Positions 1-9,759 of a stretch of 64,000 bases of DNA are shown piece after piece. The DNA comes from Planktothrix sp. FACHB-1365. GTDB taxonomy: Bacteria; Cyanobacteriota; Cyanobacteriia; Cyanobacteriales; Microcoleaceae. The translations under genes and the position numbers were made by a program. Position 1 is the stretch's first letter. Each line of letters opens with the position of its first letter. The notes under the pieces were generated by a model. The model saw nothing but the letters and a program-made list of their open reading frames with translations, was not told the origin of the DNA and searched no databases. The DNA lies in the NCBI RefSeq assembly GCF_014697575.1, contig NZ_JACJSC010000004.1:186001-250000 (forward strand), in the 5' to 3' direction.

Positions 1-2
1 CA

Positions 3-692
3 ATGAATTTCTTCAAACTACTGAGGCGCATTACGGTTTATATCTTATGCGCTTTCATGTTTGTCTTCTGTGTCGTTGTCCTCGCAGGAGTGGCAATTGC
101 AATTAAAGTTTTAGTCCTGAAACTCGCCCATAAATTTATTTACCCTATTTTTATGTTTGGCGATTTACTTCGGGGTTTAGAAATTATTGATTTACTCAAT
201 ATTTTGGTATTTGCTCTTGTGGGGATGGGATTAGGATTAGCAACGGGTTTATTACCCACTCCTAATGCTCGCAAAATTAGTACATTTTTTCTAATTGTTT
301 CAATCCCCCTGATTTTAGCGGTTCCTCAGATTGTGAAATACAATCTTTGGGTGGGGGATATTGCTCAGGATGATAATATTCCGGTTCCCCAAGCCCAAAC
401 CGTTGCCGATGACTTTTTAAAACGTAGAATTAATCGAGATGGAGTCTTTGGTTTCTATTTATATACGGGACAATTTCCGATGATTCCGACGCGACAAGTT
501 CAGATGCAGGAATTGGAACGGTTAGAAAAACAAGTGAACTCTAAATTTGTTCGGGTGAGTGGGATACCACCCACTTTAATTACAATTATTATGGGGGTTT
601 GTTTTTGGGGGATTCGGGTGTTTTATTTTGCCGTTGCTGTGATTACGGCGATCGCTCATTATCGAGAAGGATTGAGAATTGTCGCTAAGTAA
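3..692 (+). CDS. Integral membrane protein, unknown function
   Basis: I do not recognise a named family. The 229-residue product has hydrophobic segments at about residues 10-40, 60-85, 92-112 and 185-220, so it is probably a four-helix membrane protein. A polar stretch at about 120-185 would form a loop on one face of the membrane. The ATG lies two bases from the window edge, so an upstream start cannot be excluded. It converges with the next gene, also a small membrane protein, and only 8 bases separate the two stop codons. Function is unknown. That it is a real gene is supported by its length, uninterrupted frame and typical codon use. Confidence 0.75.
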   Translation: MNFFKLLRRITVYILCAFMFVFCVVVLAGVAIAIKVLVLKLAHKFIYPIFMFGDLLRGLEIIDLLNILVFALVGMGLGLATGLLPTPNARKISTFFLIVSIPLILAVPQIVKYNLWVGDIAQDDNIPVPQAQTVADDFLKRRINRDGVFGFYLYTGQFPMIPTRQVQMQELERLEKQVNSKFVRVSGIPPTLITIIMGVCFWGIRVFYFAVAVITAIAHYREGLRIVAK

Positions 693-700
693 TTTTGGAT

Positions 701-1114
701 TTATCTCCAGTAAGTTCTCCCTTTCCAAAATAAACCCATTAAAATTCCCATAATTGTGATTTGAGATGTACTTAATAAAAGAACGGGCGGGAAGATGGAT
801 TTATAAATTAATAAAGTTACTAATAAGCACAGGAAAAGTACCCACAAACAAGTTGTATTGAGGAAAACTTTAGGGGGAAGAATTTCGATGAGATAAATGG
901 CTAAAGCTCCTACCCCAACGCCGACACCGAATAAAATTAATAAGTCTAAGGGTTGGGCGTATAAAATTTTGATCATTTTTCGCAAGGCTAAGGATTGAGT
1001 GATTCCCCAAATCATCAAAACTTCTGCGATCGCGACGATTAAATAAGTCAAGGTGACACTTTGCCACAAAGCCATCCAAGGCAAATTCTTAAAACGTTGT
1101 ATAAATTTATTCAT
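701..1114 (-). CDS. Small integral membrane protein, unknown function
   Basis: The 137-residue product has four predicted hydrophobic helices (roughly residues 12-38, 48-75, 82-104 and 112-130) separated by very short polar links, which fits a small multi-pass membrane protein. I chose the ATG at 1114 rather than the in-frame start at 1156. The extra 14 residues are polar, and the short form starts directly with a basic, membrane-entry-like N-terminus. No catalytic motif is visible and no family name can be given. It converges with the upstream membrane protein, so the pair may share a terminator but not a promoter. Confidence 0.65.
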   Translation of the reverse strand: MNKFIQRFKNLPWMALWQSVTLTYLIVAIAEVLMIWGITQSLALRKMIKILYAQPLDLLILFGVGVGVGALAIYLIEILPPKVFLNTTCLWVLFLCLLVTLLIYKSIFPPVLLLSTSQITIMGILMGLFWKGRTYWR

Positions 1115-1317
1115 AGTGATTTTAATAAAAGATGTAACGGTTAACGAACTTGCCAAATTAAACGGATTTTACCAAAGGATTAACAATCCCCCATTTTTGA
1201 TTATATTGAACTCACGTTAGAATTTTGGATCAGGAACTTCACAAGGTTCAGAACCCAGAGCCTTAACCCTGAAGCCAACCCAAATCTCAAACCGATCAAC
1301 TTGGAGCGGAAAAACCG

Positions 1318-1536
1318 ATGGAACCATCATCAATTAATTGTGCAGAAGCTTGTGTCAATGGCTGTGTTTTAGGGGATAAATGTCCCAATCGTGACTATAT
1401 CCCAGAAACTGAAAATTTTATCAGCAACACCTCCTTAGACCAAATGTTAGAAATGGCAGAGGAGGCTGTCCGTAAGAAAAGAATGCAGCCCCCTACCTGG
1501 GTTTTACCGGATTTTCCTGAGTCATTTAAAGATTAA
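1318..1536 (+). CDS. Small cysteine-containing cyanobacterial protein
   Basis: The 72-residue soluble protein begins with a cluster of four cysteines (C8, C12, C16 and C22, in a CxxxCxxxC...C pattern) that could bind a metal or form disulphides. A helical middle (about 38-55) and a Pro/Trp-containing tail follow. I know of similar short proteins in many cyanobacteria but no assigned function. It stands alone on the plus strand, about 290 bases upstream of ftsZ. The intervening stretch makes co-transcription with ftsZ unlikely. The call as a gene rests on composition and frame; the role is unknown. Confidence 0.6.
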   Translation: MEPSSINCAEACVNGCVLGDKCPNRDYIPETENFISNTSLDQMLEMAEEAVRKKRMQPPTWVLPDFPESFKD

Positions 1537-1827
1537 TCAGCCCCAACAATTTAAAAGATGACCTGGGGAGTCAATAGCACTCTGATTCAATAGGGTGTAG
1601 GGTGAACGGGTGGACACGTCTAAATCATGAAACCTTTTCTTTCCCTGTTCCCTGTTCCCAGTTAAGCTGTTCCCTCCCTCTATAACCTTATAAAGATTAG
1701 GATATCTCCTAATTTGTGGCGTTTAATACACTCAAGGGCTTGGTTTCTCGACCAACTTACCCTATAGTAGTTTTGTTTCTGTGGTTTAAAGTTATAGAAC
1801 CGTTATTCATCTACTTCCCCTATTAAA

Positions 1828-3108
1828 ATGACAGTTAAGAATAATCTGGGGTCTACCCAAGGCAATTCTGATGCTGAAGGAAAAGCGAATCCCTGGTTGT
1901 CAGCAGATTCAGCCAATCCATTCCGTAGAAATGAACGAATAGTTAACCCTAATAATGATTCTAAAGATATGCCCCGCGAAGAATCTTGGAGTGGCGATAT
2001 TATTCCCAGCAATGCTGCAAAGATCAAAGTAATTGGTGTGGGCGGCAGTGGCGGTAATGCTGTTAACCGGATGATTGACAGCCAGGTAACAGGTGTTGAG
2101 TTTTGGTCAGTGAATACCGATGCTCAAGCTTTAACTTTATCGAAAGCCCAAAAACGGTTACAAGTGGGTCAGAAATTAACTAGAGGCTTAGGGGCGGGTG
2201 GAAACCCCGCCATTGGTCAAAAAGCGGCGGAAGAATCACGGGATGAAATTCTTCATGCTTTGGAAGGGGCAGATTTAGTTTTTATTACCGCCGGATTAGG
2301 CGGTGGAACCGGAACGGGTGGAGCCCCGATTGTGGCAGAAGTCGCGAAAGAAATCGGTGCGTTAACCGTTGGGGTCGTCACTCGTCCGTTTACCTTTGAA
2401 GGACGCCGACGGATTTCTCAAGCGGATGAGGGAATTGCCGCCTTACAATCCCGTGTGGATACGTTAATTGTGATTCCGAATAATAAATTGTTATCGGTGA
2501 TTAATGAACAAACCCCCGTACAGGAAGCGTTTCGCTATGCGGATGATGTCTTACGTCAAGGGGTACAGGGAATCTCTGATATTATTACGATTCCGGGTTT
2601 AGTCAACGTGGATTTCGCCGATGTGCGGGCGGTGATGGCCGATGCCGGGTCGGCTTTATTAGGCATTGGCATTGGTTCGGGCAAATCACGGGCTAGAGAA
2701 GCGGCCGTTGCTGCGATCGCCTCTCCCTTGTTAGAATCCTCCATTGATGGGGCGAAGGGGGTTGTATTTAATATTACTGGCGGTACGGATTTAACCTTAC
2801 ATGAGGTGAATGCGGCTGCTGAAACGATTTATGAAGTGGTTGATCCTAATGCCAATATTATCTTTGGGGCTGTGATTGATGAACGAATGCAGGGAGAAGT
2901 AAAAATCACGGTAATTGCCACTGGGTTTTCAGGAGACAATAAACAAGCTATCCCCGTAACCCGTGAAGTTAATGTACAACGGGGGAATACCATTCCGGTG
3001 ATTCCTGCCCCAGGGAACCCACCCCAACCCCAAACTCCCTCTAACCCAGCCCAACCCGGATTAGATATTCCTGATTTTCTCCGTCGGCGCAAACCCCCTA
3101 CTCGTTAG
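1828..3108 (+). CDS. ftsZ: Cell division protein FtsZ
   Basis: This is the tubulin-like GTPase that polymerises into the cytokinetic Z-ring at midcell. The 426-residue product has the family's full architecture. A variable cyanobacterial N-terminal extension (about 1-60) precedes the nucleotide-binding core starting at [16 protein letters not shown]. The tubulin signature [10 protein letters not shown] lies near residue 160, and the T7-loop region follows in the second half. A Pro/Gln-rich linker leads to the conserved C-terminal peptide [11 protein letters not shown], which binds FtsA/ZipN/SepF-type partners. Start ATG 1828 keeps the usual cyanobacterial N-tail. It is monocistronic here, with about 290 bases of leader region upstream. 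Confidence 0.98.
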   Translation: MTVKNNLGSTQGNSDAEGKANPWLSADSANPFRRNERIVNPNNDSKDMPREESWSGDIIPSNAAKIKVIGVGGSGGNAVNRMIDSQVTGVEFWSVNTDAQALTLSKAQKRLQVGQKLTRGLGAGGNPAIGQKAAEESRDEILHALEGADLVFITAGLGGGTGTGGAPIVAEVAKEIGALTVGVVTRPFTFEGRRRISQADEGIAALQSRVDTLIVIPNNKLLSVINEQTPVQEAFRYADDVLRQGVQGISDIITIPGLVNVDFADVRAVMADAGSALLGIGIGSGKSRAREAAVAAIASPLLESSIDGAKGVVFNITGGTDLTLHEVNAAAETIYEVVDPNANIIFGAVIDERMQGEVKITVIATGFSGDNKQAIPVTREVNVQRGNTIPVIPAPGNPPQPQTPSNPAQPGLDIPDFLRRRKPPTR

Positions 3109-3429
3109 ACCCATCAGGGGAGCACCGGAAGCCGAACACTCGGCATTTGGTACTCTCCACTTGACAACAGCCCACACTCAGCAGTTAATCGTTAACCATT
3201 AAGGTTTAGTCAGGCTGTACCCTGGCAGTGGCAATTGTGGCGCATCTCTGCCTTAAGAAGGATATATTTTTAACTGTACAACAGAGTAAACTTGATGTAA
3301 CTTCTCCATTAGAGCACTCCTTAACTATCGGTAAAGGACAAGGGTTGTCGGGCATTTTTATCCATTCTTTTATCTCTTTTAAATACTACAAAGAAGAGCT
3401 AAAACAACGCCTAAAAATACCCCAATACA
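3109..3429. other. Gene-free stretch between ftsZ and the ComFB-like gene
   Basis: This 320-base gap separates the convergent 3' ends of ftsZ and the comFB-like gene. Just after the ftsZ stop there is a G+C-richer segment (about 3110-3165) that may fold as a terminator, but no clear U-tract follows. Short open frames cross the gap (for example 3228-3524 on the plus strand), but they run into the reverse strand of the neighbouring gene and look spurious. I see no RNA gene or repeat of note. Confidence 0.5.
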
Positions 3430-3951
3430 TTAACCCATCCATCCGTCTCGAATCGAAGCTTCTTTGCGCGAGTAATTATCGGCAAAAGCACGATGACGAT
3501 GCACCACTTTCTGATCAAGATTAGGCGGTGTATTTTCCCAAGGTTCAGAGCGAGGTACATTCCTTTTGGGAGCCTCTTGTTTCTGAATCTCTTGATTAAC
3601 CTCTGTGGCTTCTTCTGGAGATAAAGGAGTTGAATGTCGCAGCAAGTCTCTTTGTACCGCCGCGATCGCTTGTCGCACGGCGGTTTTGATCGAGGGGGAA
3701 AACTCTGCCTGTCCCCGTTTAAGTTGCTGCATCCAACCTTCTTTACTGGAAGCGTAAAGTGGCGGTAAACGATTAAGCGCGTAGGTTTCCACTTCAACCC
3801 GCTTAATATATTGGGAAAGTCGTGGCGGAAGAGAAGCTAATTGACGTTTGACTTCCTCAGTTACTAAGTCTTCCATTACGTTGTGATATCTGCGGTTAGA
3901 ACCTATAGCCATAGTATTGACCGAGCCAGATTCGGTATTCAGTGTTGTCAC
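3430..3951 (-). CDS. ComFB-family protein (late competence / c-di-nucleotide receptor type)
   Basis: The 173-residue soluble protein carries the ComFB-family core: a YHNVMEDLVTEEVKRQL helix (about 22-38), then a YIKRVEVETYALNRLPPLYASS segment followed by WMQQLKRGQAEF. Cyanobacterial homologues such as Synechocystis Slr1970 have about this length. Members of this family have been reported to bind cyclic dinucleotides and to influence type IV pili, natural competence or cell size; applying that here is inference. The C-terminal third (about 115-173) is polar, Pro-rich and probably disordered. The gene is apparently single. Its promoter should lie in the gap above 3951, which it shares with no other gene. 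Confidence 0.8.
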   Translation of the reverse strand: MTTLNTESGSVNTMAIGSNRRYHNVMEDLVTEEVKRQLASLPPRLSQYIKRVEVETYALNRLPPLYASSKEGWMQQLKRGQAEFSPSIKTAVRQAIAAVQRDLLRHSTPLSPEEATEVNQEIQKQEAPKRNVPRSEPWENTPPNLDQKVVHRHRAFADNYSRKEASIRDGWMG

Positions 3952-4144
3952 GGTGATTCTCCTCTAGTTTCTAGTTTAACGATTTTGAAAGTCTGTGAGA
4001 TCCTCCCGAAAAGATAGGAAATGACAGGGGACTTTATAACGGAAGGAGGAGAAAGGCATTCGAGAACAGTAACCGTTACCCCTGAACCGTAATTCACTAT
4101 AGGGGGTACATTCTGAGTCTTGCGAGGTTGTGACTTCAGCAGGT

Positions 4145-4546
4145 TTATGGGGTGGCGGAATTTTGGGCTTGGGTGAGGGTGATTAAATCTTCAATCTGTT
4201 TAAGATTGGGATCACCGGCTAGGTAACTAATTCCTCGATGGAGGTGTAGGCGAAACTGGGTGGCGAGGGTTTCGGGATCGGTTCCTAAGTGATCATTATG
4301 GCAACGTTGCTTGAGGGCAAGGAGTAATAAATCACACATCTGACCCCCAAAAACTTGCCATGTCATTTCAACATTACTATCGCTAGGTATGGGAACTGGG
4401 GAAGGAATTGTTGACTCCGCTAGTGAACGACACAACGCCCAACGACACAGGATATTCCAATTCTCTATTTTGGTGACTCGCTTAAGTTTCGTCAGTTGCT
4501 CCTTCGCGGTTAGGGATAGGCGAATTCGCTCTAAGGGGGGTTCCAT
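4145..4546 (-). CDS. dndE: DNA sulphur modification protein DndE
   Basis: DndE is the small partner of the DndC-DndD complex that replaces a non-bridging backbone oxygen of DNA with sulphur; it binds nicked duplex DNA in studied systems. The 133-residue protein begins with the family's hallmark region (ERIRLSLTAKEQLTKLKR at about 6-23, followed by a conserved NWNILCRWALCRSL helix). The conserved C-terminal part (FRLHLHRGISYLAG) is also present. It is the last gene of the minus-strand series dndB-like, dndC, dndD, dndE. The 177-base gap to dndD, rather than the usual overlap, suggests it may also have its own promoter; this is inference. Confidence 0.92.
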   Translation of the reverse strand: MEPPLERIRLSLTAKEQLTKLKRVTKIENWNILCRWALCRSLAESTIPSPVPIPSDSNVEMTWQVFGGQMCDLLLLALKQRCHNDHLGTDPETLATQFRLHLHRGISYLAGDPNLKQIEDLITLTQAQNSATP

Positions 4547-4723
4547 TGTGATTCAAGAGACAATTCAGGAAATCCACAGATCTTAAATCTATATATAGAA
4601 AATTTTATACCGAAATACTGAAGAATTGTAATCTAGGTAGGGTATTTTTTTACAAAACCTTGATTTAAACTGAAGTTGTATGAAGTTTTGGTAAAGAAAC
4701 ATTACAGACTCAACCTTATCTTC

Positions 4724-6709
4724 TTAAAAGAAATAACCGGGTTCAATGCGGGTTTGGCGTTGTTTTGGATCATATTTGAGTAAATATTCACGGGCAATGG
4801 CTTCTTGTTCTCGTAAACTGTTGACTTCCTTTTCCGCAATTTCCGTATCCGTTGAGAGTAAAATAACTTGATGGCTGGCTGTGGGAAAATACCGTTCAAT
4901 TAAGTTTTGACGGTGGGAGGAGTCTAAACGGCCTAATGGGGTATCAATGGCAATGGGTAAATTCCGACCGGAAACCCTCGCTAACCCCCATAAAAAAGCG
5001 ATCGCTAACAGTTGTTTTTCTCCGGCTGAAAGGCGGTGTTTCTCAACAGGTTGTCCTTGGGGATCATAGAGGGATAAACTAAAATCTTCTGTTTGGATAA
5101 TAACTCGATGCACTAAGTCGGATTTATGTAATAAATAACGAAAACATTCTGTTACTTCTACTTCTAATTTATTCAGTTTTTTCAAAGTTAATTTCTCTTT
5201 AAAAACCTTTAAGGTACTTTGAACTTTAGCCACGCTATCAATAATATGATTAACATTTTTTCGATCAATAGTATTTTGACTATATTTTTCTAAGTCTTTT
5301 TTAGCTTTTTCATATTGGCTTTGGCATTTTTTACAGCGTTGTTCTCCTTCCTCAATAGCCGTTTCTAGTTTGGTTAATTCTCCTTGAGCTTGGGAAACAT
5401 TTTCTAACAGTTGTTCATACACCTCTGGCGGTGCAGCAACGGCTAATTGTTGTTCCAAACTAGAAATTACTGTTTCAATCTTTCTTAAAGCCTCTAAAGT
5501 ATTCTCAGAGGATTTAATTTGACTGGGAAGTTGATGATCTAAAACGGTTTTTAAGTCTTGAAATACTTTTTCATCTATTCCTAAAAGAATCAGGTCTTGA
5601 TTTTCAGCATCATCGGCAAATTTTTGATAATCCTCCTTTAAATAAATTTTAATCTGATCTAATTGGTTTTGAGTAATATTAAGTTCTTCTAAATATTGAA
5701 ATAATCGTTGATCTCGTTCTTTAATAAAATCTTGGGCTACTTTTGCCTTTTGCCAATTTAATTCTTGTTCTCCTTGGCTTTGCACTTGATTTAATAACGG
5801 TGTAATTAAACCCAATGGCAAATACTCAGAAGCTAATTTTCCCAAAAACTCTCGATGTTTTTTGGCTTTTTCCCGTTCTTCTTTTAATTGTTGTTCAAGT
5901 TGACCTTGTTCTGATGCAATTTTTCCCCCTTCTAATTTAAACCTTTCCTTGGCTTCATATAACTTTTTGCGGGCTATTCCTGCTTTTTCTTTCAGTTCTA
6001 ACACGGTTTTTTCTGCCGTCTCCCATTCTAATTTATAACCATTTAACTTGTTTTCAATGGTTTCTAAATCTGCTAATTCTTTAGAGTCAGCTAACTGCTT
6101 TCGTTTACGGTTGGCTAGAATATCTAAATCTATCGCTAACCGTTCAGCTAATTCTAACCCTAATAAAGATTGAATAGCTTTAACAACAACATTCGGCGGT
6201 GCTTCTAACTCGGCTAATTCTTTAACTTGTTCGCCATCAAATAAAAATAAATTAGAAATCCCAATAGGAAAAAAATCTTCTATCCGTTCATCCCAGGTTT
6301 CTAACCAAGCAGAGTCAGGCCAATCATCAATTAAAATTCCTAGAATATCTTTACCATTTTTCGGGTTTTTTGTCCAGCGACGTTTGACCCGAAATTGAAC
6401 TTGCATATTTTTAACAATATGTTCAAATAACAATTCGACACTGGTTTCTTCATGGGGGAGGGTATGTTTATTAACCGCTTGTTTGAGAAAGTCAGGATAA
6501 CTTAAACTTCCCTTGGTTGAACATTGAGCCCGTTGTCCATAAAGGGCAAGACGCATGGCATCCATTAAGGTTGTTTTCCCGCCCCCATTCATACCTCCAA
6601 GTAAGACAATGGGACTAACACCATTATCATTAATTTTAGGGCGTAAATCAATCACTTGTTTCCCTCGATAGGGGCCGAAATTTTCTAAGGTTAATTCTAA
6701 GAAAAGCAT
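4724..6709 (-). CDS. dndD: DNA sulphur modification ATPase DndD
   Basis: DndD is the SMC/Rad50-like ATPase of the phosphorothioation complex and is thought to alter or nick DNA so that sulphur can be inserted. The 661-residue protein has an N-terminal P-loop (GGMNGGGKTTLMDA, about 38-51) and long coiled coils from about 200 to 520. These are broken by a Cys pair (CKKCQSQ) at the tip, resembling a Rad50 zinc hook. The ABC signature LSAGEKQLLAIAFLWG and Walker B/D-loop IAIDTPLGRLDSS lie near 580-610. It lies 139 bases downstream of dndC. The gap is filled by four consecutive hairpin repeats, which could affect mRNA levels between the two genes. Confidence 0.94.
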   Translation of the reverse strand: MLFLELTLENFGPYRGKQVIDLRPKINDNGVSPIVLLGGMNGGGKTTLMDAMRLALYGQRAQCSTKGSLSYPDFLKQAVNKHTLPHEETSVELLFEHIVKNMQVQFRVKRRWTKNPKNGKDILGILIDDWPDSAWLETWDERIEDFFPIGISNLFLFDGEQVKELAELEAPPNVVVKAIQSLLGLELAERLAIDLDILANRKRKQLADSKELADLETIENKLNGYKLEWETAEKTVLELKEKAGIARKKLYEAKERFKLEGGKIASEQGQLEQQLKEEREKAKKHREFLGKLASEYLPLGLITPLLNQVQSQGEQELNWQKAKVAQDFIKERDQRLFQYLEELNITQNQLDQIKIYLKEDYQKFADDAENQDLILLGIDEKVFQDLKTVLDHQLPSQIKSSENTLEALRKIETVISSLEQQLAVAAPPEVYEQLLENVSQAQGELTKLETAIEEGEQRCKKCQSQYEKAKKDLEKYSQNTIDRKNVNHIIDSVAKVQSTLKVFKEKLTLKKLNKLEVEVTECFRYLLHKSDLVHRVIIQTEDFSLSLYDPQGQPVEKHRLSAGEKQLLAIAFLWGLARVSGRNLPIAIDTPLGRLDSSHRQNLIERYFPTASHQVILLSTDTEIAEKEVNSLREQEAIAREYLLKYDPKQRQTRIEPGYFF

Positions 6710-6744
6710 AAAATTAAGACTTTAAATGTAAATTTTCCATCTCG

Positions 6745-6839
6745 TTTCTAGGTTCTACCTAGAAATGAATTTCAGGAGGCTCTGCCTCCCCTCATAGCAG
6801 GCGAAGCCTGCCATTCAGCATTCCCAGGCGGGAGCCTGG
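6745..6839. repeat. Cluster of four short palindromic repeats between dndC and dndD
   Basis: Four hairpin-forming palindromes stand in a row: 6745-6765 (TTTCTAGG...CCTAGAAA), 6775-6789 (GGAGGC...GCCTCC), 6797-6811 (GCAGGC...GCCTGC) and 6824-6839 (CCAGGC...GCCTGG). Such elements, with GGCTCC/GCCTGG-type arms, are common dispersed repeats in filamentous cyanobacteria. Within an operon they would form consecutive stem-loops in the mRNA between dndC and dndD. No U-tract is visible, so a processing or stability role is as likely as termination. Confidence 0.75.
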
Positions 6840-6848
6840 AAACGAAAG

Positions 6849-8429
6849 TTAAGAGGGGTTTTGAAATTTCAAAGTTGCCCAACTTAACTGTTGAGGAGGG
6901 TCGGGGTTTTTTCCCTCAACCGCTTGCTTAACTTGTTCAACGCTTCCGGTTTTTGCGGCTTCTTTTAAATTACGTTCATAATGTGCATTTTCAATAGCAT
7001 CTTGTTGTGGTCGAGAACTGGTTTCAAAACAACGTTCTAAATCATCATAAATTCCAGTCCGTCTTGCCATTGTTTTATACTGACGTTCAGTATCAATGAG
7101 TTTAGCCATCAGTTCCATATACATTGTATCTCCCTGGCTCAGTTCTTCTAATAGTTGCCATTCATCTCCACCCAGAACATGATTTCCCGCACCGATACGG
7201 GGGTCTTCAAAGGGTTCTCCCATAATTTCCTCATAAATTTTGGGTAAACTATCATCAAATTCGTGTCTTTCTTCTAACCATATTCGGCGTATTTCGCTAA
7301 GTTCTTCAATTGTAATTAATGTAATGTCTTTCATCTCTTCAGGAGCATTCTCATGAACTTCTTGCTGAACCTTAAGAAGTCTTTTTAACCAATAGTCTCT
7401 TGCTTCTTTCGTAAAAGGACCAGGAATTGGTTCTACAGATACTTCTCCTTCTAAGTTGCGTTCATAAAGTTGAACTTTTCCACTTCTGCGCCTAAAATCT
7501 CGCCTGTCTCTACTTTTATCAACATCTAACTCATAACGTAAATCTAATAAAGGTTGTAGCCACTCTTTTTCTACATCATTTTGGATCATTGCTGCTAAGG
7601 ATTTATCTTGACTGACAAGAGTACAAACCCAACAACCAAACCGAGAACTACCACAAGTTGGTGTTGTAGTATCAACAACAAGAGGACATTCATTATCTGG
7701 ACTAGCACCACGATACATCGTTAGTAAATCTTTATTACTATGTCCCCAAGGGTTATCCCATTGCATTAAATAGAGCCAAACTTCATCATTTTGCCAATCT
7801 TCAATCGGACTATAGACTAAAGAGTTAGGTAAATTCATGTTTGGGCTTAGATGATCTCTAACTCTTTTTTCTTTTTCTAGCTTTTTCATCCTTTCAGCGC
7901 GTTTTTGGCTTTCTGCTTTACGAGTTCCTAAAACTAAAATAACCTCACCACACTCTCGAATAACATCACGAATAAAGCGATTAGAAGGATTAATTTTTAA
8001 CCTTTCAGTACACCATCGAAATTTTCCACGAGGCGGTGGATATCCTTTACCAATTAAACCCACCCAAAATGTTTCTGTTAATTCTGGTTTTAATAAATAG
8101 GGTTTTATGGGTATTCCCTGTTCTTGAGCAGCATTTTTTATTCGTTCCTGGGAATACTTGACCCAAGTAGAAACAATCGGGTTTTCTACTAGCGTATCGG
8201 TTGTAATAACAGAAATTGTTTTAGTCCGTTTTTCTGGGGGGAGTGCAGCGATCGCATTCCAAACTAATTGTAAGATAGCAGTGCTATCCTTACCACCTGA
8301 ATAGCCTATAACCCAAGGAATTTCATCAAGACAGTATAAATCTTGAATTTCCTTGGTTAAAAGATTAACATCTTCTATGAACTCACCAATAGTAGATTTT
8401 GATAAAAGCTCGCCCTGAATTGCAGCCAT
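6849..8429 (-). CDS. dndC: DNA sulphur modification protein DndC (PAPS-reductase-like sulphurtransferase)
   Basis: DndC activates the DNA backbone by adenylation and passes sulphur, delivered by a cysteine desulphurase, to it. The 526-residue protein has the PP-loop pyrophosphatase motif SGGKDSTAIL near residues 45-54. A cysteine set in the middle (CPLVVD, TPTCGSSRFGCWVC, about 250-277) fits the family's [4Fe-4S] ligands. The PAPS-reductase-like core fills the first 300 residues; the remainder is the DndC-specific helical tail. It begins 30 bases after the dndB-like gene and is probably co-transcribed with it. No dndA desulphurase lies in the window, so an IscS/SufS enzyme from elsewhere presumably supplies sulphur. 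Confidence 0.95.
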   Translation of the reverse strand: MAAIQGELLSKSTIGEFIEDVNLLTKEIQDLYCLDEIPWVIGYSGGKDSTAILQLVWNAIAALPPEKRTKTISVITTDTLVENPIVSTWVKYSQERIKNAAQEQGIPIKPYLLKPELTETFWVGLIGKGYPPPRGKFRWCTERLKINPSNRFIRDVIRECGEVILVLGTRKAESQKRAERMKKLEKEKRVRDHLSPNMNLPNSLVYSPIEDWQNDEVWLYLMQWDNPWGHSNKDLLTMYRGASPDNECPLVVDTTTPTCGSSRFGCWVCTLVSQDKSLAAMIQNDVEKEWLQPLLDLRYELDVDKSRDRRDFRRRSGKVQLYERNLEGEVSVEPIPGPFTKEARDYWLKRLLKVQQEVHENAPEEMKDITLITIEELSEIRRIWLEERHEFDDSLPKIYEEIMGEPFEDPRIGAGNHVLGGDEWQLLEELSQGDTMYMELMAKLIDTERQYKTMARRTGIYDDLERCFETSSRPQQDAIENAHYERNLKEAAKTGSVEQVKQAVEGKNPDPPQQLSWATLKFQNPS

Positions 8430-8459
8430 TTTTTAAACCTAATCAATGAAATAATGGGT

Positions 8460-9686
8460 TTACTTTAATAATAATCCTGTTTGATTTTCAATCTCAGACA
8501 CAGCGATTCTAAATGCTTTATTGACTGCTGTTGCGTTATTGATAATTTTCATGTTTCCATTACCATCATCCATAAGTAGATTACTTCCCCATAAAGATGT
8601 AGTTCGTTTATAACCTAAATCAGCCAATGTTTTAATTAAAAAGTTGCGTTGGTCTTCATTAAAATTATTTTCAAATAAAATTAAATGACCTACTCGACTA
8701 ACCAGTTGTAATCCAACACTATTAAAATCTATTCTTTCTTTGCGTAATTTAGAGAAATCAAGATTTGTTGTTTGAGATTTAGGGGTAAGCATTAAACTCC
8801 ATCCGTCATTGTGTTTTGCAAATTCAAGATAGAAATATTTAGCTTGTTCTAGCAAAGACTTCAGATGCTCTCTATTTTGATTTTTCCGAGATTCAATCAC
8901 TGTTTTTTGAGATGAGCCAAATAAAAGTTCTGCTATCCCAAGTCGTAACTGATTCATAGTAAATAGATATTCGGAATCTTTTTCATTTAACTTTTGAGAT
9001 ATTTTATCGATACGTCCTGCAAAAATAACTAAATCTTTTGAAATATCACGGGTAAGTTTTGATAAAGCATCGCTAACATCAAATGTTGCAAGCAACGTTT
9101 GTGGGATTGGCTTATTTTTAGCGCAATCAGCGAAATCTTGATGAATCTGATCAATATCATCTTCTTGAACAACTAATACTGTTGCACTATCCTTTAGTAA
9201 TTCTGGTTTTTCTTTAACTGCTTTTTCAATCGCTTTAATCCGATGTTGACCATCTGTAACATAAAGTTCAACATTGCTGGGTAAAACAGCATAACCAAAT
9301 TGCATTACACCTGAGCCAAATGCAAAAACTTTAATCGGTGTTTTGCAGTTAAAAATAAACGAAGGTAAAATATAATTATCTGTCTCTAGTAAGTATTTAG
9401 CAATTTCATTAACGTGGTTTGGAACTAACGGGCGATTGATTAAATCTTCAGCATTAGCTCTATTTTTTTTCTTATCTGCTGTTTGGAATTTTGCCATTTC
9501 TAAAAGTTGCTCAAAAGAGAGACAAAAAGCTAAATGAACTCGCTGTCCTTGTTCATAAACATGACATTGAAACACTCTTGCACCACAAGTGGCCGCATCA
9601 GTAAATGCTTGATTTATAGCATCCTGTTGAGTTGGAAGCATAATAATTTCAGCACTTGAACGCTTTTGTGGGTGTTCTTCAGTCAT
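8460..9686 (-). CDS. dndB: DndB-like DGQHR-domain protein
   Basis: DGQHR proteins next to dndCDE are the DndB type; in studied systems DndB represses the operon and tunes how much DNA is modified. The roughly 408-residue product carries VTDGQHRIKAIEKA near residue 145, preceded by the family's RPLVPNHVNEIAKYL segment. I prefer the ATG at 9686 over the GTG at 9689, because an AGAGGG ribosome-binding sequence then sits 8 bases upstream. It is the first gene of the minus-strand dnd operon and diverges from a second DGQHR gene. The shared 155-base spacer contains a perfect 13-bp inverted repeat that could be its operator. Confidence 0.85.
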   Translation of the reverse strand: MTEEHPQKRSSAEIIMLPTQQDAINQAFTDAATCGARVFQCHVYEQGQRVHLAFCLSFEQLLEMAKFQTADKKKNRANAEDLINRPLVPNHVNEIAKYLLETDNYILPSFIFNCKTPIKVFAFGSGVMQFGYAVLPSNVELYVTDGQHRIKAIEKAVKEKPELLKDSATVLVVQEDDIDQIHQDFADCAKNKPIPQTLLATFDVSDALSKLTRDISKDLVIFAGRIDKISQKLNEKDSEYLFTMNQLRLGIAELLFGSSQKTVIESRKNQNREHLKSLLEQAKYFYLEFAKHNDGWSLMLTPKSQTTNLDFSKLRKERIDFNSVGLQLVSRVGHLILFENNFNEDQRNFLIKTLADLGYKRTTSLWGSNLLMDDGNGNMKIINNATAVNKAFRIAVSEIENQTGLLLK

Positions 9687-9759
9687 CACTCTTCCCTCTT
9701 ATCAGAAACTACAAATATTCCCAAAACCTTACTATTTCGGTAAGATAGGACTCAGAAAG

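Noticed and set aside
3228-3524. 98-codon frame after ftsZ
   Set aside because: It runs antisense into the ComFB-like gene and has no ribosome-binding site or recognisable sequence.
3411-3797. 128-codon frame overlapping the ComFB-like gene on the same strand
   Set aside because: The alternative frame has a composition unlike a protein, while the overlapping 173-residue frame matches a known family.
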